Source of the DNA: Arsenophonus sp048493715
GTDB taxonomy: Bacteria > Pseudomonadota > Gammaproteobacteria > Enterobacterales > Enterobacteriaceae
Assembly (NCBI GenBank): GCA_048493715.1
Contig: JBGDCZ010000028.1
Location: 1 to 36,943, forward strand
Direction of reading: 5' to 3'
DNA: 36,943 nt
Shown: one piece after another, positions 34,786-36,943 of the stretch
Position numbering within the stretch: the first letter of the stretch is position 1
Layout of the letters: the number at the start of each line of letters is the position of its first letter
Position numbers and translations under genes: made by a program
The notes under the pieces: model-generated
The model's database searches: none
The model's input: the letters and a program-made list of their open reading frames with translations, nothing else
What the model was told of the DNA's origin: nothing

Positions 34786-36237
34786 TTATTTGCTTATCAT
34801 CTGTGTTCTTAATTGAGATAATTTATCAGTTAAAGTTAAAAAACTTTGCTCAATAGTTGCTACCCAATGATTTTCAATAAAAAAACAAGGTTGATGATGA
34901 CTAAATAAAGATTTTTGTTGTTGAATTAAATGATCAATTTCTTCGAGTTTATCTAGCCATTTATTATCTAATTTATTTTCAGCTATTTTTTCAGGTAAAT
35001 AAAGAGTTGATGATTTTCTACTTGCATATAAGACTTACAATTGATTTTTGCTATTTACATTTGCTGAAATTAATTGAGCAAAACCAATGCCATTAAGTTG
35101 AGTAGAAATTTTTCCTTTATTTAAAGTATCCTTAATTGAATTTTTATCTATAGTAATAGAAATAACTTTTATATTATGTAAAGTAAGTGGTGTGTGTAAG
35201 AATAATGTTATATTTTTTTCATTAATTTGATCCGGTACAGAATAAATTGGTATACGATTGAATAAACGATTTTCTTTAGTTAATTTAAAAGCTGTTTTAT
35301 TGCTATTTATTTGAGTTGATTGCTGCCATTCATTATGGAAGTCATCTATTTTCTTGTTAATAGCTTGTTATTGCCAACCTTCTTCTATCAATAATATTGT
35401 AATTAGTTGTGGTAATAGTTGTAGTGATTACAGATCATGCCAAAGGTAATCTTTAAATAAAATAATATATAACGGTGATATTTCATCACGCCCGTTAAAA
35501 AAAACACTAACTTGGAGTAAATGAATTACCTTTTTCCACCTACGATCAGAAATATAAGGTGTTGGAACTAAATTATCAATTTATTGCCTTAACTTATAAA
35601 TTATTTCAAAGCAATGATCAGGCAGTTTTATTTGACAAATTTTTACTTGCCATTCTTCATTAGTTACTTGAAGTTGTTTAGGAACAATATTTTCATTTTC
35701 TGTTTTTTCGCTATTTAACAAAGCTCTAAGATTCTGTTTTTCCTGAACCTTATTTAACCATAAACAATAAGCATACGATCGTATAAAGCTTCAAGGCTAC
35801 TATCTTATTCTGGTAGTTCATTGGAAGCAGTAACAAATAAGCGTATAGGAATATTTTCTTCATGAAAGCCATTTCTAAATTTTTTCTCGTTAATCGCCGA
35901 ACAGGGTGTTTAATATTGCCGAACCGGCTTTCCGGATCTCGTCAAGGAAAATAATTTCTGCATCGGGTAAATAGCCTTTCGTTAAACGCTGATAACGTCC
36001 TTCTTCCTTTAATGCTTGAATGGAAAGAGGGCCAAAAATTTCTTTTGGAGTTAAAAAACGCGTCATCAGATTCAGATATTCAAAAGAATTCACTGTTTTA
36101 AGGGCTTGTTTTATTAGCCTAGCTATCATACTTTTAGTAATACCAGGTGGTCCAAGTAGAAAAACACTTTCTCCTGATATTGCCGCTCATATAGACCAGT
36201 TTCTGGGTAATTGCTCAATGCGTTTAGCTAATTACAT
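34786..36237 (-). pseudogene. ravA: ravA (MoxR-family AAA+ ATPase) pseudogene
   Basis: RavA is a hexameric MoxR AAA+ ATPase that binds the lysine decarboxylase LdcI and works with ViaA. Preserved pieces in E. coli order are LAKRIEQL, SGESVFLLGPPGITKSMIAR with Walker A, FEYLNLMTRFLTPKEIFGPL, and AEIIFLDEI with Walker B. The natural continuation after AILNTL is broken at about 35890, and a diffuse run of fragments in shifting frames leads to a C-terminus like E. coli (HWVATIEQSFLTLTDKLSQL), ending at 34786. Near the 5' end, roughly ten codons matching SHAIRLCLLA are missing between YER and SGES, and a TAA follows the probable start ATG 36237. With at least this deletion and several shifts, it is clearly non-functional. 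Confidence 0.92.
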
Positions 36238-36354
36238 ATACTCTTCTCAAAGAGAAAAGAATTATTACAAATTAATTTATTGAATTTTAGTAACTTCTAA
36301 CAAAAAAATAAATATAATTTATTTTAAGGAGTTTAGCCTACATGCATTAACTTT

Positions 36355-36943
36355 CTAAAGTGAGGGATCTTTTCTATTAATTAAATTTTGTCCATCTTCT
36401 TTTTGTAACAGAAGGAAAATAAGCGAAGATGCCAGAGTAATTACACCTATAGTAATAATGTATAATGAAAGCTATCAATATGATCACTTGAAGGTAAGTA
36501 TTCATACGAAAGTGTAAAATTGCTGTGTTACTGGCAATACCAAAACTGATAGCAAGTTGTTGGGGTACAGCTAACATACTATTACCAGAACTAGCATTAT
36601 TTTCAGTTAGATCTGCTAGCGTAAGAGTATTCATAGCGGTGAATTGAGTAGACATCGCGGTTCCCAGTAAAAATAAAGGGATGATTAAAACATAAATTGG
36701 CATATTAGTGATTGCAATGAAAATTGAGTAATAATTAAGCCAATAATAAATGTTATGGTAAAAAGTGTTTTTTTATAGCTGTAGTGAGTTAATATTTTTA
36801 TCACAATAGATTTTGCCAATCAATATAGAACCTATCGCCATTGGAGCCATCATTAAACCAGCTATTACAGCTGGGTGACTAAAACTTACTTGATGGTTAG
36901 GAAATTGAATCGATGTTTAGGTGAGGACCAAAATGCTTTGTTA
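36355..36943 (-). pseudogene. hsrA: hsrA-like MFS transporter pseudogene, cut by the window edge
   Basis: HsrA (YieO) is a 14-helix-type major facilitator superfamily efflux protein of the DHA2 class in E. coli. The window holds the C-terminal part. A segment like IAGLMMAPMAIGSILIGK (about 36860-36810) precedes a stop and frame change. MPIYVLIIPLFLLGTAMSTQ and FTAMNTLTLADLTENNASSG then match E. coli almost exactly, as does VPQQLAISFGIA. A further change near 36470 puts ITIGVITLASSLIFLLLQKE and DGQNLIN into another frame, ending at 36355. At least two lesions are visible; the 5' part lies outside the window. In E. coli hsrA follows the rbs operon, so its place beside ravA implies a deletion. 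Confidence 0.87.

Noticed and set aside
1..36943. CRISPR arrays, tRNA or rRNA genes, prophage and insertion sequences
   Set aside because: No regularly spaced repeats, cloverleaf genes, rRNA-like stretches, transposase motifs or terminal inverted repeats were recognised. This was by eye only, so a short tRNA could be missed.

Overview
The window reads as a chromosomal segment around the replication origin of a gamma-proteobacterium of the order Enterobacterales. The core proteins align almost residue for residue with Escherichia coli K-12 homologues (comparison from memory). DNA is AT-rich, intergenic regions are very AT-rich, and at least seven genes are visibly broken. This combination fits a host-associated bacterium in an early or middle stage of genome reduction, most like an insect symbiont of the Arsenophonus/Morganellaceae type. 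The genus is an inference; the order is well supported.

Layout. 1-3443 is an eroded accessory zone: the 3' part of a frameshifted uric-acid/NCS2 permease gene (uacT-like), a yqhA remnant without a start codon, and a decayed type III effector kinase gene of the OspG/NleH type. From 3837 to 30927 every gene is intact. First comes the mnmE-yidC-yidD-rnpA-rpmH cluster on the minus strand, divergent from dnaA-dnaN-recF-gyrB on the plus strand. Then, on the minus strand, come asd and digH (both displaced relative to E. coli), the glmU-glmS amino-sugar pair, the complete nine-gene ATP synthase operon atpIBEFHAGDC, and mnmG-rsmG. oriC lies at 30999-31262 upstream of mnmG, with three AT-rich 13-mers and four DnaA boxes R1-R4 whose mutual spacings equal those of E. 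coli oriC.

Beyond oriC erosion resumes. mioC is a pseudogene, the divergent pair asnC/asnA is intact, and viaA, ravA and an hsrA-like MFS gene (cut by the window edge) are all pseudogenes. The kup-rbs block that sits between ravA and hsrA in E. coli is absent.

Function. The intact block covers replication initiation and its clamp, repair and supercoiling partners (dnaA, dnaN, recF, gyrB, oriC), membrane-protein insertion (yidC, yidD), RNase P protein and L34, the two-subunit tRNA wobble-uridine enzyme (mnmE + mnmG), 16S rRNA methylation (rsmG), UDP-GlcNAc synthesis (glmS, glmU), diaminopimelate supply (asd), peptidoglycan trimming (digH), oxidative phosphorylation and asparagine synthesis. 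The dead genes are transport, stress-chaperone, effector or accessory functions, as expected for a bacterium settling into a host. I found no tRNA, rRNA, CRISPR array, intact insertion sequence or prophage, and nothing that amounts to a clearly new biological system.
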